DNA of 64,000 bases from DASPKT01 sp035626475 (GCA_035626475.1 DASPNP010000082.1:1-64000); one strand, 5' to 3'. Shown: positions 7,602 to 15,742, counted from the first letter of the stretch. Translations and numbers: made by a program. The notes: generated by a model from the letters alone, not told the origin.

Positions 7602-8673
7602 CTCTGTTCTCCCCTGTGGTCACGGGGCCAACAGGGGAGGGGGCGAGAAGGTCTCGGGCCAGCGTGACCAGCCGAACCAGGTCGGCCGGGTCGGGGGCCG
7701 GGCCCTGGGCGTCGCGGGCGAGGTCCAGCACCGCCTCCCAGGGATAGCCCGCCACGGACGGGTCGCCGGCCAGCTTCAGCAGGGCGGCGCCGGCCGCCGC
7801 TCCCAGCCGCACCTCGCGCGGGGCGCGGGCGAGATCGACCCGGTCCCCGCGCCCGACCGGCCGTTCCAGCCCGCGCGGCGCGGCGCCCGACTGGGTCCAG
7901 CGAATCGCGAGCACGGCCGTCTCCCCGTCCAGGGCGCCGCGCGGCAGGGCGTAGAGCGCGGTCGCGCCCTGGCCCGCCTGCCGCGTCCCGGCCAGCAGCG
8001 GCGCATTGTCCGCCGGGCTCAGCCCGTCGCCGGTGAAGCGCCTGATACCAGGCGCGGCGAAGGCGAGCCGCGCCTCCAGCCCTTCCAGATCCCGGCCGGC
8101 GGATACGCCGACATGCAGGATGTCCGTATCGGGATCCCACGGAGCGCGGTAAAGCGCGACCGTGGCGCCCAGGGGCAGCGCCTCGCGGCCCGCCGGACGG
8201 GGCGGCGTGGCGTTCTGCCCGGGCTTCGGCTGCCGGTTGCCGGCCTGGAGCGTGCCGGCCTCGCCCGCCGTCCCTGCGCCTGGTGTCGGCGCCGGGCGGG
8301 AGGGCGGCGGCGCCTCGCCCGCCGGGGGATTCTGCCGGGGGTTGTCCGGGGGCCGCTCGGCGGGCGGCGGACCTTCGGCGCGGGCGGAGCGCTCGCGCGG
8401 CGCCTCCGGCCGCTTGGCATGCTCCTCCTCCGGCGCCCGCTCCATCGCCTCGCGCCGCCGCTCCTCCCGGCGCTCCCGCTCGACCTCGGCCTGACGTTCC
8501 TGCGGCGTGACCTGGGAGCGCAGCGCGCCGGGCACCTCGATCCGCCCGGTAAGCGCGCCGCCCACCAGCCCGAACAGCAGGGCGGTAAGGCCGCCGGCGG
8601 CGATCCGGGCGATGAGCAGGCTGGGCGGGTGCTGGTGCAAGGGGCGTTCCGGCTGCGGGACGGGTCTTCCCAT
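7585..8673 (-). CDS. Single-pass membrane protein with a DUF3520-like C-terminal domain
   Basis: A 362-residue protein starting MGRPVPQPERPLHQHP. One TM helix (LLIARIAAGGLTALLFGLVGGAL) is followed by a long Arg/Glu helix and a Pro/Ala-rich spacer to about residue 165. The C-terminal half (GATALYALPRGALDGETAVLAIRW; VRLGAAAGAALLKLAGDP; PADLVRLVTLARDL) resembles the DUF3520 domain that normally follows a von Willebrand A domain in YfbK-like proteins ('VTALYEL ... FAxAVAAFGxLLR ... FVxLVxLAxxL'). No vWA or MIDAS motif is present here, so it may act with a separate vWA partner. Translationally coupled to the membrane protein downstream. Confidence 0.65.
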   Translation of the reverse strand: MGRPVPQPERPLHQHPPSLLIARIAAGGLTALLFGLVGGALTGRIEVPGALRSQVTPQERQAEVERERREERRREAMERAPEEEHAKRPEAPRERSARAEGPPPAERPPDNPRQNPPAGEAPPPSRPAPTPGAGTAGEAGTLQAGNRQPKPGQNATPPRPAGREALPLGATVALYRAPWDPDTDILHVGVSAGRDLEGLEARLAFAAPGIRRFTGDGLSPADNAPLLAGTRQAGQGATALYALPRGALDGETAVLAIRWTQSGAAPRGLERPVGRGDRVDLARAPREVRLGAAAGAALLKLAGDPSVAGYPWEAVLDLARDAQGPAPDPADLVRLVTLARDLLAPSPVGPVTTGENRDERLP

Positions 8674-8794
8674 ACGATGGTCCCGGACATCCGGGCCGGC
8701 AAGGGCCGCGCCCGGCCGGGCGACCTCTTCCGGGCCGTGGCCGCCCGCCGGCACCGGGCGTTAGCCTTCATCGAACCCCGCTTCCGGCCAGGCC

Positions 8795-9319
8795 ATGCTC
8801 CGCACCCTGCTCCTTCCCGCCCTGCTGTTCCTCCCGGCGCCCGCGCTCGCCCAGGTGGAGGCGCCGATCGTCTCGGCCACGGCCGTGTCCCGGGCGGTGC
8901 CCGCCCCTTACGACGAGGCGGCGGACGCGCGCCTGGAACTCGCGGCGGCGCTTGAGCGGGCGCGGACGTCGGGCAAGCGCGTGCTGGTGGAGTTCGGCGC
9001 CAACTGGTGCCCGGTCTGCCGCACCCTGGGCGGGCTGATGGCGGAGCCGGAGGTGAAGGCCTTCCTGGACCGGCATTTCGAGAAGGTGCTGGTCGATGTC
9101 GGCCGCTTCGACCGCAACATGGACATCCTCGCCGCCCTCGGCGTCGAGCGCCCAAGGAGCATTCCGGCCGTGCTGGTGCTGGAGGCCGACGGCACCGTGC
9201 TGAACGCGTCCGACACCGACCGCCTCACCGGCGTGCTGCAGATGACGCCGCAGGACGCGGTCGACTGGCTGGCGGAATGGGCCCGGCCGCCGCTCGATGC
9301 GGTGAAGGGCGAGGGCTGA
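8795..9319 (+). CDS. Periplasmic thioredoxin-like protein
   Basis: A 174-residue exported protein. The signal peptide is MLRTLLLPALLFLPAPALAQ. The thioredoxin fold follows with VLVEFGANWCPVCRTLGG (active-site Cys72-Pro-Val-Cys75) and a cis-proline region RSIPAVLVLEADG. The CPVC redox pair and periplasmic location suggest a thiol reductase, possibly feeding a cytochrome c or membrane-protein disulfide pathway. The long helix before the active site (DEAADARLELAAALERARTSGK) fits the 'thioredoxin_7' group. Divergent from the operon at 7014-8673. No partner DsbD is in view. Confidence 0.85.
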   Translation: MLRTLLLPALLFLPAPALAQVEAPIVSATAVSRAVPAPYDEAADARLELAAALERARTSGKRVLVEFGANWCPVCRTLGGLMAEPEVKAFLDRHFEKVLVDVGRFDRNMDILAALGVERPRSIPAVLVLEADGTVLNASDTDRLTGVLQMTPQDAVDWLAEWARPPLDAVKGEG

Positions 9320-9398
9320 GCCCCGCCGTTATTCACCATCCGCGTGCAATCCGCCCCGGCCATGCTCTAGTATTCGGTGAGAGCAGGGGGAGGCGGAT

Positions 9399-9999
9399 TT
9401 GGTCGGGCGCGTGAAGACCGTCGCGTTCCAGGGCGTGGAGGTCCTGGACATCGACGTGCAGGTGCAGATGCTGGGCGGGCAGGTGGCCTTCACCGTGGTC
9501 GGCCTGCCGGACAAGGCGGTGGGGGAGAGCCGGGAGCGGGTGCGGGCCGCGCTCTACTCGCTGGGGTTGGCGCTCCCCGACAAGCGCATCGCCGTCAATC
9601 TGGCGCCGGCCGACGTGCTGAAGGAGGGCAGCCATTTCGACCTGCCCATCGCCATCGCCCTGCTGACCGTCATGGGGGTGCTGCCCGACGAGGAGATGGC
9701 GCGCTTCTACGCGCTGGGCGAGCTGGCGCTGGACGGGGCGGTCACCGCGGTGGCGGGCGTGCTGCCGGCGGCGGTGAACGCCAGCGCGCATGATCTCGGC
9801 CTGATCTGCCCGGCCGCGTGCGGCGGCGAGGCCGCCTGGGCCGGCGACGATCTCGAAATCCTGGCCGCGCCCTCGCTGCTGTCCCTCATCAACCACTTCA
9901 AGGGCACCCAGATCCTCACCCGCCCCAAGCCCCGCCTGCAGGAGGAGGAGGCGCCCGGCCGGCACTTGGATCTGCGCGACATCAAGGGGCAGGAGACCG
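9399..9999 (+). pseudogene. comM: comM (YifB, Mg-chelatase-like ATPase), 5' fragment interrupted by element 1
   Basis: Starts with TTG (MVGRVKTVAFQGVEV, the standard ComM start) behind GGGGGAGG. About 200 residues of the N-terminal ChlI/Lon-protease-like domain are intact (TVVGLPDKAVGESRERVRAAL, NLAPADVLKEGSHFDLPIA), ending ...DLRDIKGQETA. ComM is a hexameric helicase that drives branch migration during natural transformation. At 10000 the frame runs into the inverted repeat of a transposon and stops at 10049. The sequence continues in frame at 41305-41358 and again at 51817-52029. The gene is therefore broken at three points in this window and cannot encode the ATPase. Confidence 0.95.
9992..9999. 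repeat. Target-site duplication of element 1, left copy
   Basis: GGAGACCG directly precedes the left inverted repeat and recurs at 41305-41312 directly after the right one. Removing the element and one copy restores the comM codons ...GQETAKRALEVAA.... Eight bases is the duplication length I recall for the IS1595 family. Confidence 0.93.
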
Positions 10000-10032
10000 C
10001 GGTCTGGTGGCGCAAACGCACCCAGACGGGCC
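10000..10032 (+). repeat. Left terminal inverted repeat of element 1
   Basis: Begins CGGTCTGGTGGCGCAAAC and ends CACCCAGACGGGCC. It pairs with 41272-41304 on the opposite strand with one difference (G at 10018 here, A in the other copy). The match stops abruptly at base 33. Confidence 0.95.
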
Positions 10033-10090
10033 AAGATTGGAGGTGCTAAGCCCTGTAACATCCTGAACGAGTTCACTTCAGGATGCTGAC

Positions 10091-10531
10091 ATGACGCTGC
10101 ATGCCGTGACCGCCCTGGTCGATCGTCGGCGGGAGATCATGAGGGAGCGCGCCTTCCTCGAGCAGGAGCTGCGGCTCTGCGACCAAGCGCTTGAGCACCT
10201 CGGCGCGGCGATCAAGCTCCTGGATCCTGGATTCAACCTGGGCAGCCTGGAGCCGAAGCGCCTAGTCACCGAGGACGAGCTGTTTCACCCAGGTGAAGCG
10301 CCACTCCTTGCCCTGGATGTGCTCCGCCAAGCGGGGCGGCCGATGAGCACGACCGATATCACTCGAGGCATGCTCGCTATCCGCGAGCTAAGCAACCTTC
10401 CCGCAGCGCGGTTCGAGACGCTCAACAGAAAGGTCAACGCCTGTCTGAACACCAAGGTGCGACAGGGTGTAGTGCGGAAAGCCGGGCGAGTGCAGGGGGC
10501 AAATCGGGCCATCCTTTGGGAACTCGTTTGA
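10091..10531 (+). CDS. Small coiled-coil/winged-helix protein at the left end of element 1
   Basis: A 146-residue protein of unknown function, 59 bp inside the left inverted repeat. Residues 5-50 form a charged helix (LVDRRREIMRERAFLEQELRLCDQALEHL), a likely coiled coil. The C-terminal half reads as a winged helix (LLALDVLRQAGRPMSTTDITRGML ... VRQGVVRKAGRVQGANRAILWEL). Proteins with the same layout occur at 12809-13207 and 40445-40954, so three relatives flank the transposase and both ends. A role in DNA binding or transposition control is inferred from this placement only. Confidence 0.75.
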   Translation: MTLHAVTALVDRRREIMRERAFLEQELRLCDQALEHLGAAIKLLDPGFNLGSLEPKRLVTEDELFHPGEAPLLALDVLRQAGRPMSTTDITRGMLAIRELSNLPAARFETLNRKVNACLNTKVRQGVVRKAGRVQGANRAILWELV

Positions 10532-10558
10532 CCCGGCGCAGAGGCGGACCGCCAGCCC

Positions 10559-10981
10559 TTATATCTTTTTGATCGGGCCGATGTGCGGTGGTGGGAAGGA
10601 TGCGAGAAAGCTGGCGATGTCCATAGCGAGCTGCTCGGAAGGTGCCCAGCCGACGGCGCCATTCCCCACATAGATCACATAGGACGTCCCATCTACCCAC
10701 CCTTCCTCGTCGAGGGACTCGAGCTTAAACACGGCCACGTTGAGGTATCCCCCAACCGCCGAGAGTATCGTTCTGCTTATGCCCCTGCGCAGGGCCGCGA
10801 ACTTCGCTGTGGCCGCAGCGATCCCTTGCGCCTGGGACAACGACTCGGCACCCGCCACCACTTCGCCACCAAGGAGGATCATGTATCCCCAAACGCTCTC
10901 ATCCGGCTCGCCGCTCGGACGGCAGGCGACGATCTCGTAGCCCGGCACTTCACACGGGAATGATTTTCGGACATAGCCCAT
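10559..10981 (-). CDS. Hypothetical protein
   Basis: About 140 residues starting MGYVRKSFPCEVPGYEIVACRP; the frame is open further upstream to 11038. I see no signal peptide or membrane segment. It looks like a compact alpha/beta protein (VWGYMILLGGEVVAGAESLSQAQGIAAATAKFAALRRGI then GYLNVAVFKLES). No known domain recognised. It lies just downstream of the small membrane protein at 10987-11394 on the same strand with six bases between, so they are probably co-transcribed. Confidence 0.55.
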   Translation of the reverse strand: MGYVRKSFPCEVPGYEIVACRPSGEPDESVWGYMILLGGEVVAGAESLSQAQGIAAATAKFAALRRGISRTILSAVGGYLNVAVFKLESLDEEGWVDGTSYVIYVGNGAVGWAPSEQLAMDIASFLASFPPPHIGPIKKI

Positions 10982-10986
10982 CAGGT

Positions 10987-11394
10987 TCACCGGCTGTGCG
11001 AGGTTGGTGGGAACAGCCGGTACCAAAGCGAGTACCAAAGCATAGGAAGTGTTTCCCAGGCGAGATAGCCGGCAAAGACCGCTCCTGTTGCCATTCCCGC
11101 CAGGTCAGAAAATCCAAGGAATGATTGAAGAGCGTCGGGGCGGAACCACAGGCGGAAATAGACCGCGGCCACGGCGCATGTCAGGATCCACATCAAGAAG
11201 ACGAACCGTGTTCTCCGCCATGCGTGCTGATCACGGAGGAAGTCTAAGCCCTTCAGTAGGATTTCCCGCTCGTGCTTTTCCTCGTCGGTCAAATCCACGC
11301 CGCCGTATGTGGATGTCGCCGTCATCAGCCCGATCTCGCGCCCGGTGTAATGACGCCTGAACTTGTACAGAGCGGTACGTTGTCCCATCGCCAT
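10987..11394 (-). CDS. Small two-helix membrane protein
   Basis: A 135-residue protein. A charged cytosolic N-terminus with a helix (VDLTDEEKHEREILLKGLDFLRDQHAWRR) precedes two hydrophobic segments, RFVFLMWILTCAVAAVYFRLWF and MATGAVFAGYLAWETLPMLWY. No enzyme motif is seen. The upstream neighbour on the same strand is the transposase, 85 bp away. Unknown role; possibly a passenger gene. Confidence 0.6.
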   Translation of the reverse strand: MAMGQRTALYKFRRHYTGREIGLMTATSTYGGVDLTDEEKHEREILLKGLDFLRDQHAWRRTRFVFLMWILTCAVAAVYFRLWFRPDALQSFLGFSDLAGMATGAVFAGYLAWETLPMLWYSLWYRLFPPTSHSR

Positions 11395-11479
11395 GATCTG
11401 TGGTTCCCCTATCGTTTAGGTGATCATAGCAGCGGAACAGGGGACCTTTCGAGCACCGCAGGACAGAGAGTGCGCGCTC

Positions 11480-12436
11480 CTATGCACGGCCTCGTGCTTG
11501 CCAGTACCCCTTGAACTGGCGGGACACCGGATGGGTGATCACCAGCCCCGCGAGCTCGGCGAAGACAGCGCCATTGTCCTGCCGGCGCCGATCGATCCGG
11601 AACGAGATCTCCGCGGCGTACCGTCCAAGATACTTCCGGCTTAGGTGATGGTACTGACCGATGACCGCGCGCCGCATCCGGCTGTGGAAGCTCTCGGCCA
11701 GGTTCGTCGACACCGGCCCCTCGGCGTAGGCGTGCTGGTGGTTGATGCGGTGGGTCTCATAGAGGGCGTGCAGCGCGTTGTAGGCCTTGTGCTCGTCCGC
11801 GTAGATGATGGTGCCCGGCTGGATGTGCTTGCGGGCTGCCGCCAGCACTTCCTCGGTCGTCTCCCCTTCGACGACGATCGCAATGCTGGGACCGCCCCGC
11901 TGTACCATCGTCAGGACGCAGTCCTTGCGGCGCTTGGTGATGGTGGCCTTGCCCTGACGGCCGGTGTTTCCAGGGCGGACGTGGCCGCCATAGTAGGCGC
12001 CGTCGATCTCCACCTCGCCCTCGAGCTTGAGGCCGCCGCGGGCGTTCTGGAGCGCCTCCCGCATCTTGTGGAGCATGACGAAGGCCGACTTGTAGGAGAC
12101 GCCCAAGTCGCGCCGCAGCTGGAGCGCGGAGATGCCCTTCACCGCGTTCACGAACAGCAGCGTGGCCGCGAGGTACTCGCGGTGCGGCAGCTTGTGGCTG
12201 TTGAACATGGTGCCGGAGGTGGCGCTGAACTGCTTCCGGCAGGCGGCGCACTTGAAGATTTTCCGGGTCGCGATGTCATAGATGCGGTCGTGCCCGCAGT
12301 GGGGGCAGACGGGTTCGCCATCGGTGTCGGGCCAGCGCAGTTTCCGGAAGAGCCGGTAGGCCTCCTCGTCGGACAGGCGCATGACGTCTCTCAAGGAGAG
12401 CGTCAGGGCCTTCGCCGATTTGAGGAAGTGCTGCAT
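11480..12436 (-). CDS. IS1595-family (ISXO2-like) DDE transposase
   Basis: A 318-residue transposase, the usual size for this family. It has the N-terminal zinc ribbon (PVCPHCGHDRIYDIATRKIFKCAACRKQF), the linker RRDLGVSYKSAFVMLHKMREAL, and the catalytic core: EGEVEIDGAYYGG (first Asp), GTIIYADEHKAYNAL (second Asp), and NLAESFHSRMRRAV (third acidic residue region). The start MQHFLKSAKALTLSLRDV is at 12436; upstream codons in the same frame cross the operator at 12449-12466. It is the only candidate for mobilising element 1, and the 8-bp target duplication agrees. Promoter shared with the divergent gene at 12525. Confidence 0.93.
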   Translation of the reverse strand: MQHFLKSAKALTLSLRDVMRLSDEEAYRLFRKLRWPDTDGEPVCPHCGHDRIYDIATRKIFKCAACRKQFSATSGTMFNSHKLPHREYLAATLLFVNAVKGISALQLRRDLGVSYKSAFVMLHKMREALQNARGGLKLEGEVEIDGAYYGGHVRPGNTGRQGKATITKRRKDCVLTMVQRGGPSIAIVVEGETTEEVLAAARKHIQPGTIIYADEHKAYNALHALYETHRINHQHAYAEGPVSTNLAESFHSRMRRAVIGQYHHLSRKYLGRYAAEISFRIDRRRQDNGAVFAELAGLVITHPVSRQFKGYWQARGRA

Positions 12437-12448
12437 GCGCCTAGGGTC

Positions 12449-12466
12449 GTCATCAAATATGATGAC
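12449..12466. promoter_or_regulatory. Operator 1 in the transposase promoter
   Basis: GTCATCAAATATGATGAC: perfect 7-bp arms around four A/T bases, 12 bp before the transposase ATG. It matches the site at 12504-12521 in both arms except one base per arm. Confidence 0.65.
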
Positions 12467-12503
12467 GTTATAGAGCCAAGCCGCACCCGTTGCAAGTGGA
12501 GAT

Positions 12504-12521
12504 GTCATCGTTTACGATGAC
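12504..12521. promoter_or_regulatory. Operator 2 at the start of the divergent regulator-like gene
   Basis: GTCATCGTTTACGATGAC: perfect 7-bp arms around TTTA, ending three bases before the ATG at 12525. Centre-to-centre distance to operator 1 is 55 bp, about five helical turns. A protein bound here would cover the ribosome-binding region of the 12525 gene. Confidence 0.65.
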
Positions 12522-12524
12522 CCT

Positions 12525-12812
12525 ATGGATGGCGTGGAGCTTAGGTTAAGGACCCTGACCGAGGACGAGTGGCGGGAAGCGCTCGGAACGTACCTCCGCG
12601 CCCGCATGCAGCGGGCAAACGTCGGATTTCCCGAGCTGTCTCAGCGTCTGCGGTCAGCCGGCGTCGAACTGGACAGGGTGCCCCTGGCCAACAAGGTCAA
12701 CCGCCTGACCTTCAGCGCGCCCTTCCTGCTTCAACTCCTCTCTGCCCTCGAGGTCGATGACCCGCTTCTGCGCGATGTGGCGAGTTGCGCCCCGAAGGAC
12801 GCCGGCGGCTAA
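12525..12812 (+). CDS. DUF6471-like small protein, probable regulator
   Basis: A 95-residue protein. The pattern ALGTYLRARMQRANVGFPELSQRLRSAG...LANKVNRLTFSAPFLLQLLSALEVD matches what I recall of DUF6471, a compact helical domain resembling a helix-turn-helix ('YLRxxLxRxxxxYxxLAxRL ... NKIxRGxFxAxFxLQxLxAI'). It is divergent from the transposase across two identical-type operators, one touching its own start codon, which fits an autoregulated repressor of transposition. There is no Shine-Dalgarno upstream, so the mRNA may be leaderless. Confidence 0.75.
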   Translation: MDGVELRLRTLTEDEWREALGTYLRARMQRANVGFPELSQRLRSAGVELDRVPLANKVNRLTFSAPFLLQLLSALEVDDPLLRDVASCAPKDAGG

Positions 12813-13207
12813 TCCTTCTCGGGTCCTGATATCCCCGTGCCTGGTTTCGCCAACCGGTACCGATGAGCACCGGCCGACGTCACCAGCCCCTGGTTCGTCG
12901 CGCTCCAAAGGGTTCTGGCGACACTGCTGCGGATCGGATCGAGACCCCGCTCCCTCATCTCCTGAAGGATCTGCGACAGGCCCATGGGGCCGCCGCCGTT
13001 CTCTCGCAGGATGTCGAGTACGTTACGAAGGTTCGGTTGGCGCAGCGGCGTGTACCCGGGGCTCCTCACCTCGTCGGCCAGCGCAGTGGCTGAGGCGCCG
13101 GCGGCGGCAAGTGCGTCGCATGCTTCGGCGTACTGCCGGAGATTGGCGGCGGCCCGGCGGGCTGCTCGGGCTCGCTGGCACCAGATGTCAGGTCGCGTGC
13201 TGCTCAT
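12809..13207 (-). CDS. Winged-helix-like protein, relative of the 10091 and 40445 products
   Basis: 132 residues starting MSSTRPDIWCQRARAARRAAANLRQYAEACDALAAAG, with GGAGGACC five bases before the ATG at 13207. An N-terminal helical region is followed by a winged helix (LRNVLDILRENGGGPMGLSQILQEMRERGL ... RTLWSATNQGLVTSAGAHRYRL). The layout repeats that of the proteins near both ends of element 1. Its 3' end overlaps the convergent DUF6471-type gene by four bases. Function unknown. Confidence 0.7.
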   Translation of the reverse strand: MSSTRPDIWCQRARAARRAAANLRQYAEACDALAAAGASATALADEVRSPGYTPLRQPNLRNVLDILRENGGGPMGLSQILQEMRERGLDPIRSSVARTLWSATNQGLVTSAGAHRYRLAKPGTGISGPEKD

Positions 13208-14093
13208 GCGTGGTCCTCCACGCGCATGGTCTGCACGCGGACAGCGGCGCAAGCTGCCGTTAGTATTCGACAGCAATGCCGCCGCAGAGAGAATACCGAA
13301 TTGCGTTGACCAAGCCGTTTCATAGTCATGGCTCTCCATTCGCCAAAAGTGGCGGTCACGTTTTTGAAGGTGACAGGAGACGAGGACTGCGATAGCCTCA
13401 AAGCACCCTAGCTCTGAACGGAGTTAGGGCGCTGTCTCCTTCCACGGGCTGCGTAGGTCTTCGAGCGGAACAGCGTCGAGCGCGGGGTGCGGCTAACACC
13501 ACGCGATCCGGGGCCCCCGCCGCATAGGCGGGGGCTCTAGCTGTCCGCAGGCGCATGGGACTACATGGTGGTCTCCTGGTCTGCCGACAGTGCAGAGCGG
13601 GCTGCTGGAAGGCGCCCGCAAGCCGCCGCCCGGGAACAGGGTCGCGGCGCCCATCAGCATACCCAGCGCACAAATAAATGGAAGCCGCGAAATAGGTCTG
13701 GCGGCGGATTCTGCTATCCACGCCTCGGCTTAAGCCTGCCGGAAATGGATGCGAAGACCGGCATGATCTTTGTTCACCGCGATTTCATTTTCTTCGTGAA
13801 CTTAAACACTGGAATTTACTGAGGAAAGCCCCTGGTTCGGGCAATTTGGAGCCGCCGCGAGGCGATTTCTGCATCGCCTCCGCTCCGGCAAGGCCGCCAG
13901 AGCCTCGCTGCAGCGAGGCTTCCGAACTCCTCCCCCATCATGTCAGGTCGCAAAGCTCTCCAAGCACGGAGCGGCGCGGCGGTTTCGACGCCAACATGCG
14001 CATCGGGCATAACTTATTTGAAGCTTCCGACAGCAAGGTCGCCAAGTGTACGCTTTACCGCTGACGCCGGCCACCAAGCGCTCTATAGCCCCG
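13208..14093. other. 886-bp stretch without a supported gene
   Basis: Several open frames exist on both strands, but they are rich in Arg/Ala/Pro or Ser and lack ribosome binding sites or family features. The stretch holds a strong hairpin (13513-13535) and becomes AT-rich from about 13660, where promoters for the 14094 operon could lie. I see no inverted-repeat pair or RNA gene. Confidence 0.5.
13513..13535 (-). terminator. Strong GC hairpin, possible terminator
   Basis: GCCCCCGCC and GGCGGGGGC form a perfect 9-bp stem with a five-base loop (GCATA). No clear T-run on either side, and no gene ends within 300 bp, so the role is uncertain. Confidence 0.4.
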
Positions 14094-14525
14094 ATGCCTG
14101 ATGATCGAGAACTATATCCGTTTGAGTTCTACGTGAAGGGGACCCCCGTCTCCGCACAGACCAAACGCCCCGAGTCTCGGCACCGGTGGGTGGCGCGCGT
14201 GCGAGAAGCAGCGGAAAAGCGGGTACAAGAAACGGTAGACTTCTGCTTTCTGGATAAGCGCCCCGTTGGGGTCAGGATCATCTACTTTCCAGACGCACCG
14301 ATGGATGGGGATGTGGATAACATTGCGAAGCCCATTATCGATGCGCTGATCAGGATTGCCTATATGGATGACAAATTGATCGAGAGTGTTCAGGTGCAAA
14401 AACAAGAGCCCGGCATCGAGTGGGCTGCGGAAGATATTAGCGAGCAGCTCGCGGCTGCATTGGATGCTCAACGACCTGTTGTCTACATTCGCGTGGACGA
14501 TCACCTGGGCTGGAGGAGATACTGA
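14094..14525 (+). CDS. RusA-like endodeoxyribonuclease
   Basis: 143 residues. The N-terminal strand YPFEFYVKGTPVSAQTKRPESRHRWVARVREAAEK and the acidic motif PMDGDVDNIAKPIIDALIRIAYMDDKLIESV match the RusA fold, whose catalytic site is the DNxxKxxxDAL ... DD arrangement. RusA cuts Holliday junctions; relatives are common in phages and mobile elements. Start taken at 14094 (MPDDRELYPFEF). The stop overlaps the ATG of the next gene (TGATG), so the two proteins are made together. A defence or DNA-processing role for the pair is inferred. Confidence 0.82.
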   Translation: MPDDRELYPFEFYVKGTPVSAQTKRPESRHRWVARVREAAEKRVQETVDFCFLDKRPVGVRIIYFPDAPMDGDVDNIAKPIIDALIRIAYMDDKLIESVQVQKQEPGIEWAAEDISEQLAAALDAQRPVVYIRVDDHLGWRRY

Positions 14526-15190
14526 TGGTGGCCGAAGCGACGCAATGGAGCAGAGACCGGGAGCGGGCTTTTCTGGAGGAAGTTCGTGTGCGGTACGAGC
14601 AGCAGGGTTTCAGAGTGTTGATCGAGCCCGGCCCAGATGATGTTCCTCCGTTTCTCCGGGGGCTCCAGCCGGATGCCCTTGCCTTGAAGCACGAAGATAA
14701 CCGGATCATCGAAGTAAAAGCGCGACGCACCGAGTCCGCTGATATCTCACTATCGGCTCTGAAGAACCGCATACGTGACCAAGCGGGATGGAAACTCGAC
14801 GTTTATTTCGCGGGCGATGAAGAGCCGAAAGGCCCGAGGATTCCACCTCAAGACGCTGTTTTCGTTCGATCATGGGCAAGGAAGGTTGACGCACTGGCCG
14901 AAGAGCCAACAGCAACACGCGCGGCATTCCTATTGGCTTGGTCGATCCTCGAGGCAGCAGCTGCCAGTGTAGAGAACGTTGATGCCACACGCATTCATTC
15001 TCCAAAGAGATTAGTTCAGTTTCTGACGATGCACGGCTACATCAGTCAGGAAACTGCCGATGATTTAAGGAAGCTTGGCGATCTGCGCAGCAGCGTTGCG
15101 CATGGAGACCTTACTTCCGAGGTCACACCTGCTGATGTTAGAGCGGTGCTCGCGGCTGTGGATGAGGCTACGAGCATAGATGGTGGCTGA
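14525..15190 (+). CDS. PD-(D/E)XK nuclease-like protein with C-terminal HEPN-like region
   Basis: 221 residues. The N-terminal half has the restriction-endonuclease-like core LQPDALALKHEDNRIIEVKARR (PD then ExK). The C-terminal half is helical and contains LGDLRSSVAHGDL, an R-x4-H motif like the active or structural site of HEPN domains, within a Swt1-like arrangement (FLLAWSILEAAAASVENV ... LVQFLTMHGYISQETADDLRKLGDLRSSVAHG). Translationally coupled to the RusA-like gene. I do not know this fusion as a named family; a two-nuclease defence module is a reasonable guess. Confidence 0.72.
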   Translation: MVAEATQWSRDRERAFLEEVRVRYEQQGFRVLIEPGPDDVPPFLRGLQPDALALKHEDNRIIEVKARRTESADISLSALKNRIRDQAGWKLDVYFAGDEEPKGPRIPPQDAVFVRSWARKVDALAEEPTATRAAFLLAWSILEAAAASVENVDATRIHSPKRLVQFLTMHGYISQETADDLRKLGDLRSSVAHGDLTSEVTPADVRAVLAAVDEATSIDGG

Positions 15191-15255
15191 GTCAGGCTTT
15201 GCGCCATGGATCATAGAATGCTTCGAGTTACAGGCCAGAGGCGGCTTTTGATCCC

Positions 15256-15738
15256 CTAACCACCCATAACGCGGCGCCAAACTGAGCGGAGTCGCATGGC
15301 GTCTCCAACTGCGCGATGAACGGCTGGATGTTCCGTCCAGAAAGAGGTGCTTTCGAGACCACGCCTTGAGAGTTCTGCCTCGAGCGCACGCCCCGCCTCC
15401 AAGAGGCGGAAGGATGGTCGACGGTTGCAGGCTCGGTACAGCCGATCGATCCAGAACAGATCATCCTCGGCGCCGACATACACGACGTGACCAATCAAGT
15501 TGGCGTCGAGCCATGCCGCCACCCTGGGTCCAGGTAGTCCGGTGGCGAAAAGCTCCGTGCGGGCGATCCCATGAACGGCCTGAGCAGCTGGATCCCAGTA
15601 GACCCAGTCTGGATGAGGAAGTATGAGGCGCGCCTCCGCGCAATCGGTGTCGGAAAGAACCCAACCAATCTCGATCGGGTAGCTCTCCGGTCCGAACCCG
15701 GACGCCTCAACGTCGAGGAAGGCGATCGGCTCGATCAT
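15256..15738 (-). CDS. DEDDh 3'-5' exonuclease (DnaQ/RNase T fold)
   Basis: 160 residues. The exonuclease motifs are visible: ExoI IAFLDVEASGFGPESYPIEIGW (Asp-Glu), ExoII VVYVGAEDDLFWIDRLYRA (Asp), ExoIII AVHRAVGDAMRLRSVW (His and Asp). It would degrade single-stranded DNA or RNA from the 3' end using two metal ions. It follows a small zinc-finger-like gene by four bases on the same strand, suggesting a short operon starting near 15931. No polymerase or helicase partner is adjacent. Confidence 0.82.
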   Translation of the reverse strand: MIEPIAFLDVEASGFGPESYPIEIGWVLSDTDCAEARLILPHPDWVYWDPAAQAVHGIARTELFATGLPGPRVAAWLDANLIGHVVYVGAEDDLFWIDRLYRACNRRPSFRLLEAGRALEAELSRRGLESTSFWTEHPAVHRAVGDAMRLRSVWRRVMGG

Positions 15739-15742
15739 GCCC

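Noticed and set aside
13398..14010. Open frames in the gap before the RusA-like gene
   Set aside because: Arg/Pro/Ala-rich or Ser-rich products, no ribosome binding sites, and they run across a GC hairpin.
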